Source: Cyanobacteriota bacterium | GTDB taxonomy: Bacteria > Cyanobacteriota > Cyanobacteriia > Phormidesmidales > Phormidesmidaceae | Length of the DNA stretch: 5,334 nt | Reading direction: 5' to 3' | Assembly: GCA_027483425.1 (NCBI GenBank) | Contig: JAIXUR010000524.1 | Span: 1 to 5,334 of the forward strand | Shown: positions 1 to 4,857 of the stretch, piece by piece | How the letters are laid out: every line of letters starts with the position of its first letter | Position numbering within the stretch: position 1 is the first letter of the stretch | The notes under the pieces: model-generated | Seen by the model: only the letters and a program-made list of their open reading frames with translations | The model's database searches: none | What the model was told of the DNA's origin: nothing | Translations under genes and position numbers: made by a program

Positions 1-120
1 AATCTGGGTCTCGAATAGCCCACCCTCGCCCTGCTTCAACCCTTGCGATGCGTTACGAGCCAGTCCTAGAGCAAGGGTTTTGGGATAAGTCGGTATAGAT
101 CCTAATAGAATCCTACAAAA
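1..120. other. Region downstream of tRNA-Arg with no confident gene; contains inverted repeat 38-46/71-79
   Basis: This stretch lies at the left edge, downstream of the tRNA with respect to the tRNA's own strand. It contains a perfect 9-bp inverted repeat, AACCCTTGC (38-46) and GCAAGGGTT (71-79), with a 24-base spacer. No T-tract follows either arm, so it is not a typical intrinsic terminator. On the minus strand a frame stays open from about position 120 to the window edge (with residues such as LARNASQGLKQGEGGLFETQ), but it has no ATG or GTG start. A plus-strand frame ends at TAG 96-98. Neither frame is convincing as a gene. Either could be the end of a gene or a decayed remnant lying mostly outside the window. 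Confidence 0.4.
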
Positions 121-193
121 CGAGCATGGCAGGATTCGAACCTGCGACCCCTAGAACCGGAATCTAGTGCTCTATCCACTGAGCTACATGCCC
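121..193 (-). tRNA. trnR-CCG: tRNA-Arg, anticodon CCG (reads CGG)
   Basis: The reverse complement folds into a full 73-nt cloverleaf. The acceptor stem GGGCATG/CATGCTC has one G-U pair. The D stem is GCTC/GAGC with loop AGTGGATA. The anticodon stem CTAGA/TCTAG encloses the loop TTCCGGT, which places CCG at positions 34-36. The variable loop is AGGTC and the T arm is GCAGG-TTCGAAT-CCTGC. A20 in the D loop and C35 agree with arginine identity. The discriminator is G, and CCA is not encoded, since the next bases on this strand are TTTTGTAGG; CCA must be added after transcription. It reads the CGG codon. There is no sign of disruption. Confidence 0.97.
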
Positions 194-205
194 TTAGGCT
201 AAGTT

Positions 206-211
206 ATTCTA
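206..211 (-). promoter_or_regulatory. Possible -10 element (TAGAAT) for tRNA-Arg
   Basis: On the minus strand TAGAAT matches the TATAAT consensus at 5 of 6 positions and lies 12 bases upstream of the mature tRNA 5' end, which would give a leader of only a few bases. No good -35 hexamer is seen 16-18 bases further upstream (ATCATA or similar). The call rests on position and hexamer match only. Confidence 0.4.
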
Positions 212-228
212 GCACCTGTCAGCAGCGT

Positions 229-234
229 TATGAT
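229..234 (+). promoter_or_regulatory. Possible -10 element (TATGAT) for cobO
   Basis: TATGAT matches the -10 consensus at 5 of 6 positions and ends 31 bases before the cobO ATG. The expected -35 position, 17 bases upstream, is 206-211, where the sequence is ATTCTA, a poor -35. That site coincides with the putative -10 of the divergent tRNA gene, so the two promoters, if real, would overlap back to back. Confidence 0.35.
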
Positions 235-265
235 GGGAACTCATTGACCCCGTCGATTCATTCCT

Positions 266-946
266 ATGCCCCAACCTATCGACACCCCTACCGAAAGCCT
301 AGACGCCGTGGCGGCTGCCCTCAATCAGGAGGCGGAGAAAGGGGGACTTTCTGAAGAGCAGTATCGACTCAAGATGCAACGACGGCAGGAGGTGCAGCAG
401 CAGCGCATCGCCGATCGCAACGTGGAAAAGGGGCTGATCATTATCAACACGGGCAACGGCAAGGGCAAGACCACCGCCGCCCTGGGCATGGTGCTGCGAT
501 CGCTGGGGCACGGCTACCAGGTGGCCATTGTGCAGTTCATCAAGGGGGCCTGGGAACCGGCGGAAAAAGCCATGCTGGAGCGCTTTGGCGAGCAGCTCAC
601 CTTCCACGCCATGGGCGAAGGGTTTACCTGGAATACCCAAGATCGCGATCGCGACACCCAAACCGCCCAGGCCGCCTGGGACATGGCCCTGGCCTATATT
701 CGCAACCCGGCCTACAAAACCATTCTGCTGGATGAAATTAACATTGCCCTCAAGCACGGTTTTCTCTCGGTCGATCAGGTGCTGGCGGGGCTGGCGGAAA
801 AGCCCGAGCTGACCCACGTCATTCTCACCGGGCGAGGCGCTCCCCAGGCGCTGATCGATCGGGCCGACCTGGTCACCGAAATGACCCTGGTGAAGCACCC
901 CTTCCGCGAGCAGGGGGTAAAGGCCCAGCCAGGCATCGAGTACTAG
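266..946 (+). CDS. cobO: Cob(I)alamin adenosyltransferase, CobO/CobA/BtuR type
   Basis: This 226-aa cytosolic enzyme transfers the 5'-deoxyadenosyl group of ATP to cob(I)alamin or cob(I)yrinic acid diamide, in adenosylcobalamin synthesis or corrinoid salvage. Visible family features are an N-terminal extension rich in Gln and charged residues (about 1-55), a P-loop GNGKGKTT at 63-70, GEGFTW at 117-122, a Walker-B-like TILLDEIN at 152-159, TGRGAP at 188-193, and the typical C-terminal end with GVKAQPGIEY. The length is usual for the family (roughly 200-225 aa) and nothing is missing. The ATG at 266 has no clear Shine-Dalgarno sequence, but it gives the usual N-terminal extension. No other B12 genes are adjacent. 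The 72-bp upstream gap is too short for, and shows no sign of, a cobalamin riboswitch. Two HIP1 palindromes lie inside the gene (496-503, 645-652). Confidence 0.95.
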   Translation: MPQPIDTPTESLDAVAAALNQEAEKGGLSEEQYRLKMQRRQEVQQQRIADRNVEKGLIIINTGNGKGKTTAALGMVLRSLGHGYQVAIVQFIKGAWEPAEKAMLERFGEQLTFHAMGEGFTWNTQDRDRDTQTAQAAWDMALAYIRNPAYKTILLDEINIALKHGFLSVDQVLAGLAEKPELTHVILTGRGAPQALIDRADLVTEMTLVKHPFREQGVKAQPGIEY

Positions 947-1070
947 GAGATTTCTGAAAGAGAAGATACCCCGGTAGGGGCGCAGAGACCTGGGCCCTGG
1001 CTAGGAATCCAAATCCTGCGGTATTTTTGGGGCCAGAATTGTCCTTCGTGCCCCAGAGCCGGGAGCAAAG

Positions 1071-1092
1071 GTGCGATCGGGGTGGGTCGCAC
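1071..1092. repeat. Inverted repeat between cobO and the first STAS gene
   Basis: GTGCGA (1071-1076) and TCGCAC (1087-1092) are perfect 6-bp arms. The stem extends by one T-G and one C-G pair to 8 bp with a 6-base loop (1079-1084). No T-run follows, so a standard terminator is unlikely. TATTAT at 1095-1100, just after the repeat, resembles a -10 hexamer but lacks a matching -35. The element could be an operator or an RNA hairpin in the leader of the STAS gene. The rest of the 947-1155 gap shows nothing convincing. Confidence 0.35.
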
Positions 1093-1143
1093 AGTATTAT
1101 CAAAGGGTAGGTGCCTGGATTTTCGTCCCTCTGCAATGCCGGT

Positions 1144-1151
1144 TAAGGAGG
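1144..1151 (+). promoter_or_regulatory. Strong Shine-Dalgarno sequence that fixes the STAS1 start
   Basis: TAAGGAGG lies 4 bases before the ATG at 1156 and is the strongest ribosome binding site in the window. It excludes the out-of-frame ATG at 1137 as the relevant start. Most other genes here have no such site, so this one may be translated more efficiently. Confidence 0.75.
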
Positions 1152-1155
1152 CTCT

Positions 1156-1491
1156 ATGCAAATTAGCACTCGCCAATCCTACGATGTGCTGGTGGTGGAT
1201 ATGGAAGGTCGGCTGGATTCGAAATCTTCGGGTTACAGTTACGACGAAATGGTGGCCATTGCCCAGGGCAACACCAAACAAGTGGTCGTTAACCTGGCCC
1301 AGCTGGAGTTTATTACCAGTGCCGGGTTACGGGTGCTGCTAATGGCCTCTAAGCTGCTCAAGTCGGGCGGCGGCGACCTGAAGCTGTGCAACCCCAACCC
1401 CCTGGTGAAAGACGTGCTCGAAACCGCTGGCTTTGATAGCCTGATTCACCTCTATGCTACCGAGGCTGAGGCGGTCAAAAGTTTTAGCTAG
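1156..1491 (+). CDS. STAS-domain anti-sigma factor antagonist-like protein (STAS1)
   Basis: A single STAS domain of 111 aa, the normal size for SpoIIAA/RsbV-type proteins. The fold order is visible: beta strands near 3-17, a helix near 28-39, the strand VVVNL at 43-47, and then LEFITSAGLRVLL (50-62), the conserved loop and helix. Ser55 aligns with the phosphorylatable Ser of SpoIIAA (DSSGL) and RsbV (DSTGL). The C-terminal NPLVKDVLETAGFDSLI region is also typical. Unphosphorylated proteins of this family bind and sequester an HATPase anti-sigma factor; phosphorylation at this Ser releases it. The likely partners are the kinase at 3432-3887 and the phosphatase at 1525-2736. The gene is convergent with the phosphatase, 33 bp apart. 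It resembles Synechocystis Slr1856/Slr1859 in type, though orthology cannot be shown here. Confidence 0.93.
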   Translation: MQISTRQSYDVLVVDMEGRLDSKSSGYSYDEMVAIAQGNTKQVVVNLAQLEFITSAGLRVLLMASKLLKSGGGDLKLCNPNPLVKDVLETAGFDSLIHLYATEAEAVKSFS

Positions 1492-1524
1492 AGCTGAGAT
1501 TTTTGTGGGGGTCTGTTTGGGGGG

Positions 1525-2736
1525 CTATTTCCATTGCTCCTTAAATTTGGAGAGGGCATCTTTATCGACGGCAAAGTTGAGCAGCTCACCCTCCACATAG
1601 GGCACCCCCAGGTATTGAAAGGCCAACATGGTGATGTCGTCAGACTGCTCACCATCGGCTCTAAACTGGTTGACCTGCTCGGTGGTGAGGGCGATCACCT
1701 CGGCGGGGGAGGTATAGGACTGCGATCGCAACAGTTCCACAAACCGCTGATCCGAGAACAGGTTTTGCTGTGGATCCATGGCTTCGGTGACGCCGTCGGT
1801 GTAGATCACCACCAGATCGCCAGTGTTGAGCATCACCTTGTTTTCTTTATAGGTAATGTCTTCCACAATGCCAATGGGGGGGCCGTGGCGCTGGTTGAGC
1901 GCCTCTAGGGAGCCATCTTGACGGCGCAGGTAGGGCGGATTGTGGCCCGCGTTGGCGTAGACCATCTCGCCATTGAGCAGGTTGAACACCCCAAAGAAGA
2001 TGGTGGTGAACATGCAGGACGGGTTATTGTCGCTGACGATCTGGTTGACGTGGGTGAGCACGTTGGCTGGCGAGAGATCGATGTAGGACTGCGACTTGAT
2101 CAGGGTTTTCATCACCGCCGTAAACAGGGCGGCGGGCACCCCCTTGCCCGAGGTGTCACCAATGCAAAAGCAAAATCGATGCTCTCCCAGCAGGTACGAC
2201 AGCTGCTCCCGGAGAAAGTAGCAGTCGTAGAAGTCGCCCCCCACCTCCTTCGCCGGTTGCAGCATGGCCCCGATGGCCAAATTTTTACGGTTGGGCAGGC
2301 TGGCTGAACCCAGGGTGAGCATATCCATCTGAATGCTGCGGCCAATGCGCAGCTCGCTCTCCATGCGCTCCTTGGCGGCGGTGGTTTGGGTCAGGTGCTG
2401 GACCGACTGCTGTAGCTCGGTGCCCAGGGTTTGCAGTGCCTGGGCCAGTTCGCCAATGGAACCTGGCCGCTCTAGGGCGATCGCCGGTAGGGCGGCGATG
2501 GTTTGCAGCGTGGCCCCCGGTAGCGGGACATCTGGCCGCACCACACCGTTAACCCAGGATTTCAGCGCCTGTAGGGGTGGCTCAATCTGCTGGGCAAACC
2601 CGTAGGCGGCGGCCACGGCCACCAGCGCCAGGCCGATGCCCGCCAGAACCGGATAATCGGCTAAATAAATGCCTGCCATTAGCCCTAACCCCGCCATGGT
2701 TACGGCTAGGCACAGTGCTTTAGAGGCAATGGTCAT
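1525..2736 (-). CDS. Membrane-anchored PP2C (SpoIIE/RsbU-type) serine phosphatase
   Basis: This 403-aa metal-dependent phosphatase probably dephosphorylates the two neighbouring STAS proteins. The N-terminus has two hydrophobic segments (about 7-25 and 29-47) that should form a membrane hairpin. A linker follows, with a probable coiled coil or signalling helix (about 95-145) ending in the RIGRSIQMDML segment typical of this class. The catalytic motifs are complete: EVGGDFYD (164-171), GDTSGKG (193-199), NAGHNPP (262-268), PIGI (287-290), YTDGVTEA (312-319) and SDDITM (365-370). Asp168, Asp194, Asp314 and Asp366/367 are the expected metal ligands. No PAS, GAF or receiver domain is present, unlike the larger Synechocystis IcfG. 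After the last motif about 33 residues remain, ending in VDKDALSKFKEQWK, which resembles the start of an RsbW-type HATPase domain. No clear Shine-Dalgarno precedes the ATG at 2736. The gene diverges from the STAS2-kinase pair. Confidence 0.95.
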   Translation of the reverse strand: MTIASKALCLAVTMAGLGLMAGIYLADYPVLAGIGLALVAVAAAYGFAQQIEPPLQALKSWVNGVVRPDVPLPGATLQTIAALPAIALERPGSIGELAQALQTLGTELQQSVQHLTQTTAAKERMESELRIGRSIQMDMLTLGSASLPNRKNLAIGAMLQPAKEVGGDFYDCYFLREQLSYLLGEHRFCFCIGDTSGKGVPAALFTAVMKTLIKSQSYIDLSPANVLTHVNQIVSDNNPSCMFTTIFFGVFNLLNGEMVYANAGHNPPYLRRQDGSLEALNQRHGPPIGIVEDITYKENKVMLNTGDLVVIYTDGVTEAMDPQQNLFSDQRFVELLRSQSYTSPAEVIALTTEQVNQFRADGEQSDDITMLAFQYLGVPYVEGELLNFAVDKDALSKFKEQWK

Positions 2737-2923
2737 GGGTGAGCCCGATAAGGTGTAGTCCTCATTCTGAACTGAAAAAGAGATGACCGCCCGTTTGTTA
2801 AATTTTCCTTAATTACTGAGCTAGTTCCAACCCATGACTCATCCAGGATCTGGCTGTGACCGGCCCGCTGGGCTGAGTTCAGGGGCCTTGGGCGGGATAT
2901 TTTATTTAGTGAGATTAGGTGAA

Positions 2924-2938
2924 ATCCTTTTTAAGGAT
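2924..2938. repeat. Short perfect hairpin ATCCTT-TTT-AAGGAT
   Basis: A 6-bp perfect inverted repeat with a 3-base loop lies in the AT-rich part of the divergent region, about 130 bp upstream of STAS2. Its arm sequence CCTT/AAGG is shared with TTTCCTTAA at 2804-2812 and 3010-3018, so the three sites could be related protein-binding sites. The hairpin lacks a following T-run on either strand. Confidence 0.35.
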
Positions 2939-3030
2939 GTCGCACCTAGGTTGTATAGCCCTAGGGGAGCACCAGTGCGGTCAGGCATATTTTTAAACCC
3001 ACCTTACCCTTTCCTTAAAGTGGGGGGCGG

Positions 3031-3036
3031 TACTAT
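3031..3036 (+). promoter_or_regulatory. Possible -10 element (TACTAT) for the STAS2-kinase genes
   Basis: TACTAT fits the loose TANNNT form of cyanobacterial -10 elements and ends 29 bases before the STAS2 ATG. No TTGACA-like sequence lies 16-18 bases upstream; TTTCCTTAA (3010-3018) occupies part of that interval and could be an activator or operator site. The support is weak. Confidence 0.25.
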
Positions 3037-3052
3037 AGCGACACTGATACCC

Positions 3053-3057
3053 AGGAG
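3053..3057 (+). promoter_or_regulatory. Shine-Dalgarno sequence of STAS2
   Basis: AGGAG lies 8 bases before the ATG at 3066, a standard spacing. It supports that start over any downstream Met. Confidence 0.65.
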
Positions 3058-3065
3058 ACACCACG

Positions 3066-3416
3066 ATGGCCTTTGACCTCAGCACCCTTGAGGATGGTAC
3101 AAAACTCGCTACGTTTGCCGGACGGCTAGACATGACGGCTACCAATGAAATGAGCGACTCCTTTGCCTTTTCGGTGGCCAACAGCAAAGGCTCTGCCATC
3201 GTGGATCTGTCTGGGGTGACGTTTTTGGCCTCCATTGGCATGCGGATGCTGATTTCGGCGGCTAGATCCCTCAGTAGCCGGGGGTATAAGCTGGTGTTGC
3301 TGAGCCCTACCCCCGAGGTGAAAGAGGCCTTGGTGGTGGCCGGGTTTGATGAACTGATTCCCATTTGCGATGATAGGGATGCCGCCATGGCGGTGCTCAA
3401 CGAACCTACCCCCTAG
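3066..3416 (+). CDS. STAS-domain anti-sigma factor antagonist-like protein (STAS2)
   Basis: A 116-aa single STAS domain. It has the N-terminal strands with AGRLDMTATNE (18-28; the GxLD motif is typical), the central strand AIVDLSG (44-50), and VTFLASIGMRMLI (51-63), the phosphorylation loop. Ser56 is the expected phosphorylation site, followed by I-G-M where STAS1 has A-G-L. PEVKEALVVAGFDELIPI (83-100) is the usual C-terminal helix and strand. The protein should bind the adjacent HATPase kinase when unphosphorylated. The stop codon is 15 bp before the kinase ATG, so the two are almost certainly cotranscribed and probably form the core antagonist-kinase pair. By order it matches Synechocystis slr1859 next to icfG and slr1861, but here the phosphatase gene is on the opposite strand. 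Confidence 0.93.
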   Translation: MAFDLSTLEDGTKLATFAGRLDMTATNEMSDSFAFSVANSKGSAIVDLSGVTFLASIGMRMLISAARSLSSRGYKLVLLSPTPEVKEALVVAGFDELIPICDDRDAAMAVLNEPTP

Positions 3417-3431
3417 GAAGTAAGACGGCCC

Positions 3432-3887
3432 ATGGCTCCTAGCCGCCCTGACGATAGCCCAGCGTCACCCCCTGGGCTAGAAACCCTTGAGATTATCAAC
3501 CGCCTCAGTCAACTGGAGGTGCTCAGCGATTGGGTAGCCGATGTGGCGACCCGCCTCGGGTTGTCGGCGCGGGTCAGCTTCCGGCTCGACCTAGTGTTGG
3601 CGGAGGCAGTGACCAACGTGATCGAAAACGCCTATACCGATGGCATCGATCACAAAATTTTCATTCAGGTGGAACCCATTACGCCCCTGCTGGCGGTGAC
3701 CATTCGTGATGACGGGCAGCCCTTTAACCCCCTCGATCATCCTGAAGTAGTGCCGCCCAAAAGTTTGGCAGAGGCTAGGGCCGGGGGGTTGGGTATTCAC
3801 TTAATTCGCAGCTATGCTCAGGAGTGCCGCTACGAACGGCAGGGCCAGGAGAACCAGTTCACCATTCTGCTGAATAGTGTGGACTGA
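3432..3887 (+). CDS. RsbW/SpoIIAB-type anti-sigma factor kinase (HATPase_c_2)
   Basis: A 151-aa cytosolic GHKL ATPase, the usual length for serine-kinase anti-sigma factors. It probably phosphorylates STAS1 and/or STAS2 and binds a target when free. After a Pro/Ser/Asp-rich N-terminus (1-15), the N box is visible as LAEAVTNVIENAY (56-68). Glu58 and Asn62 match the catalytic Glu and Mg-binding Asn of SpoIIAB. The usual HAY of this family appears as NAY (66-68). The G1 box is IRDDGQPF (91-98), and the G2 box is GGLGIHLIRS (118-127). The C-terminal strands ECRYERQ and NQFTILLN complete the fold. AGGAAG (3415-3420) overlaps the STAS2 stop and lies 11 bases before the ATG, so translation may be coupled. 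The closest known functional counterpart by context is Slr1861. No sigma factor gene is in the window, so the target is unknown. Confidence 0.93.
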   Translation: MAPSRPDDSPASPPGLETLEIINRLSQLEVLSDWVADVATRLGLSARVSFRLDLVLAEAVTNVIENAYTDGIDHKIFIQVEPITPLLAVTIRDDGQPFNPLDHPEVVPPKSLAEARAGGLGIHLIRSYAQECRYERQGQENQFTILLNSVD

Positions 3888-3935
3888 TGCTGAGCTGAAA
3901 TCACGGCTAGCGTGAAAGGGTAATTGACTGAATGC

Positions 3936-3969
3936 CGGGCCAACGCCAGCCCGTCAACCCATCAGACGG
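3936..3969. repeat. Two alternative short stems between the kinase and MinD-like genes
   Basis: CGGGC (3936-3940) can pair with GCCCG (3949-3953), and CCGTC (3951-3955) can pair with GACGG (3965-3969). The stems share bases and so exclude each other. No T-tract follows, so a standard terminator is not supported, and cotranscription of the kinase and the MinD-like gene stays possible. A further 5-bp stem TCACG/CGTGA lies at 3901-3915. Confidence 0.3.
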
Positions 3970-4017
3970 CCAACCAAATCGTCGTGATACAGTAGCTAAG
4001 ACAACCTCTAACTAGTT

Positions 4018-4791
4018 ATGGGAAAAATTATTTCCGTCCACTCGTTTCGGGGGGGCACCGGCAAGTCTAACCTAGTGGCCAACCTAGCGGCATCCCTGGC
4101 GGCCCAGGGCAAACGTATTGCTGTGGTAGACACCGACCTTCAATCTCCCGGCATTCATGTGCTGTTCAACCTCGATCTAAAGGAGGTTACCTATACCCTG
4201 AACGATTATTTGTTGGGGCGGTGCGCTGTGGAAGCCCCGGTTTTTGATGTCACCCAGTCGCTCGCCCCTGAGCGGGGTCAGCAAATTACGGCCCACAGCG
4301 GGGCGATCTACCTGATTCCGTCCAGCATGAAGGTGGATGAAATCACCACGATTTTGAGCGAAGGCTACGATATTGGTCTCTTGACCCAGGCCTTTCAACA
4401 GTTGGTGAACCAGCTGAATCTCGACTTTCTGCTGATTGACACTCACCCCGGCATTAACGAAGAAACCCTGCTGTCGATCGGGCTGTCCGATGCCTTGGTT
4501 GTGATTCTGCGCCCCGATCAGCAAGACTTTCAGGGTACGGCCCTAACGGTGCGGGTGGCGAAACAATTGAAAATTCCAAAACTGGGTTTAGTGGTAAACA
4601 AACTGCTCCCCGAGTTTGATCGCGACGACGTCAAAGCCACTATGGAAAAAACCTTTGAGGCTCCGGTAGTGGGTATCCTAGGCCTCGAAACCGACATGAT
4701 TCGCCTGGGCAGCCGCGACCTATTTTGCCTCAAGTTTCCGGGGCATCCCCTGAGCCAGCAAATTCATCAAGTGGCTCACTGGCTGGCCTGA
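4018..4791 (+). CDS. MinD/ParA-family ATPase with variant deviant Walker A (RGGTGKSN)
   Basis: A 257-aa single-domain SIMIBI-class ATPase. It starts MGKIISVHSF and then RGGTGKSN (11-18). This is the deviant Walker A motif, but Arg11 replaces the signature Lys (XKGGXXK[S/T]) that normally reaches across the dimer to the partner's ATP; the P-loop Lys16 is kept. The Switch I region is VVDTDLQSPG (36-45) with Asp38 and Asp40, and Switch II/Walker B is FLLIDTHPGINEE (137-149). RPDQQDFQGT (165-174) and LVVNKLLPE (191-199, containing the base-recognition NK) follow. The C-terminus (about 243-257) could be a short amphipathic helix but lacks the Lys/Arg-rich membrane-targeting sequence of MinD. No Shine-Dalgarno is seen; the start is set by the family's N-terminus. 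It is not a standard minD (no minC or minE nearby) nor soj/parA (no parB). It lies 130 bp after the kinase and 44 bp before a winged-helix-like gene, suggesting it works with one or both. Its real function is unknown. Confidence 0.9.
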   Translation: MGKIISVHSFRGGTGKSNLVANLAASLAAQGKRIAVVDTDLQSPGIHVLFNLDLKEVTYTLNDYLLGRCAVEAPVFDVTQSLAPERGQQITAHSGAIYLIPSSMKVDEITTILSEGYDIGLLTQAFQQLVNQLNLDFLLIDTHPGINEETLLSIGLSDALVVILRPDQQDFQGTALTVRVAKQLKIPKLGLVVNKLLPEFDRDDVKATMEKTFEAPVVGILGLETDMIRLGSRDLFCLKFPGHPLSQQIHQVAHWLA

Positions 4792-4825
4792 CCCTGTAAG
4801 CCCAGCGCTGCTGGCGTATCTCCTG

Positions 4826-4857
4826 GTGACCTGCCGTGACTGATCGTGACCTGCCGT
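4826..4857 (+). repeat. 12-bp direct repeat GTGACCTGCCGT around the proposed GTG start
   Basis: GTGACCTGCCGT occurs at 4826-4837 and again, perfectly, at 4846-4857, a 20-bp period (about two helical turns). The first copy contains part of the proposed GTG start (4836-4838). If translation instead begins at the ATG at 4887, both copies lie in the leader and would suit an operator bound by a dimer. Chance duplication is also possible. Confidence 0.5.

Larger units (their letters stand above)
2737..3065. other. Divergent intergenic region with several inverted repeats, no gene
   Basis: This 329-bp region separates the divergent phosphatase and STAS2 genes and should hold both promoters. It is more AT-rich in two blocks (about 2790-2815 and 2896-2940) than the flanking genes. 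Visible elements are: TTTCCTTAA at 2804-2812 and again at 3010-3018; the hairpin ATCCTT-TTT-AAGGAT at 2924-2938; CCTAGG at 2945-2950 and 2960-2965, able to pair with each other, flanked by CGCAC (2941-2945) and GTGCG (2975-2979); and a small hairpin GCCC-GCT-GGGC at 2863-2873. No canonical -35/-10 pair is obvious. The 80-codon open frame from 2834 has no ribosome binding site or recognisable protein features and overlaps the STAS2 start, so it is not called. Confidence 0.5.

Noticed and set aside
194..265. Cobalamin riboswitch upstream of cobO
   Set aside because: The gap is only 72 bp, too short for the usual aptamer, and no B12-box-like GCCACTG sequence is seen.
299..898. 199-codon minus-strand open frame
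   Set aside because: It lies entirely inside cobO, whose family motifs are unambiguous. The long antisense frame reflects the GC-rich codon use.
1071..1092. Intrinsic terminator for cobO
   Set aside because: There is an 8-bp stem but no T-tract after it; the bases that follow are AGTATTATC.
943..1281. Minus-strand open frames covering the cobO-STAS1 gap (also 873-1136)
   Set aside because: They run across the ends of two well-supported plus-strand genes and show no protein family features.
1534..2307. Two plus-strand open frames (1534-1908 and 1918-2307)
   Set aside because: Both are antisense to the PP2C phosphatase, which has all catalytic motifs. Their His/Gly/Val-rich products are typical of shadow frames.
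2834..3076. 80-codon plus-strand open frame in the divergent region
   Set aside because: It has no Shine-Dalgarno sequence, no recognisable domain and a composition unlike the neighbouring proteins. It overlaps the start of STAS2, which has its own good ribosome binding site.
4018..4791. Canonical minD or parA/soj assignment
   Set aside because: The Arg in place of the signature Lys, the lack of minC, minE or parB nearby and the lack of a basic C-terminal membrane helix argue against naming it minD or parA.
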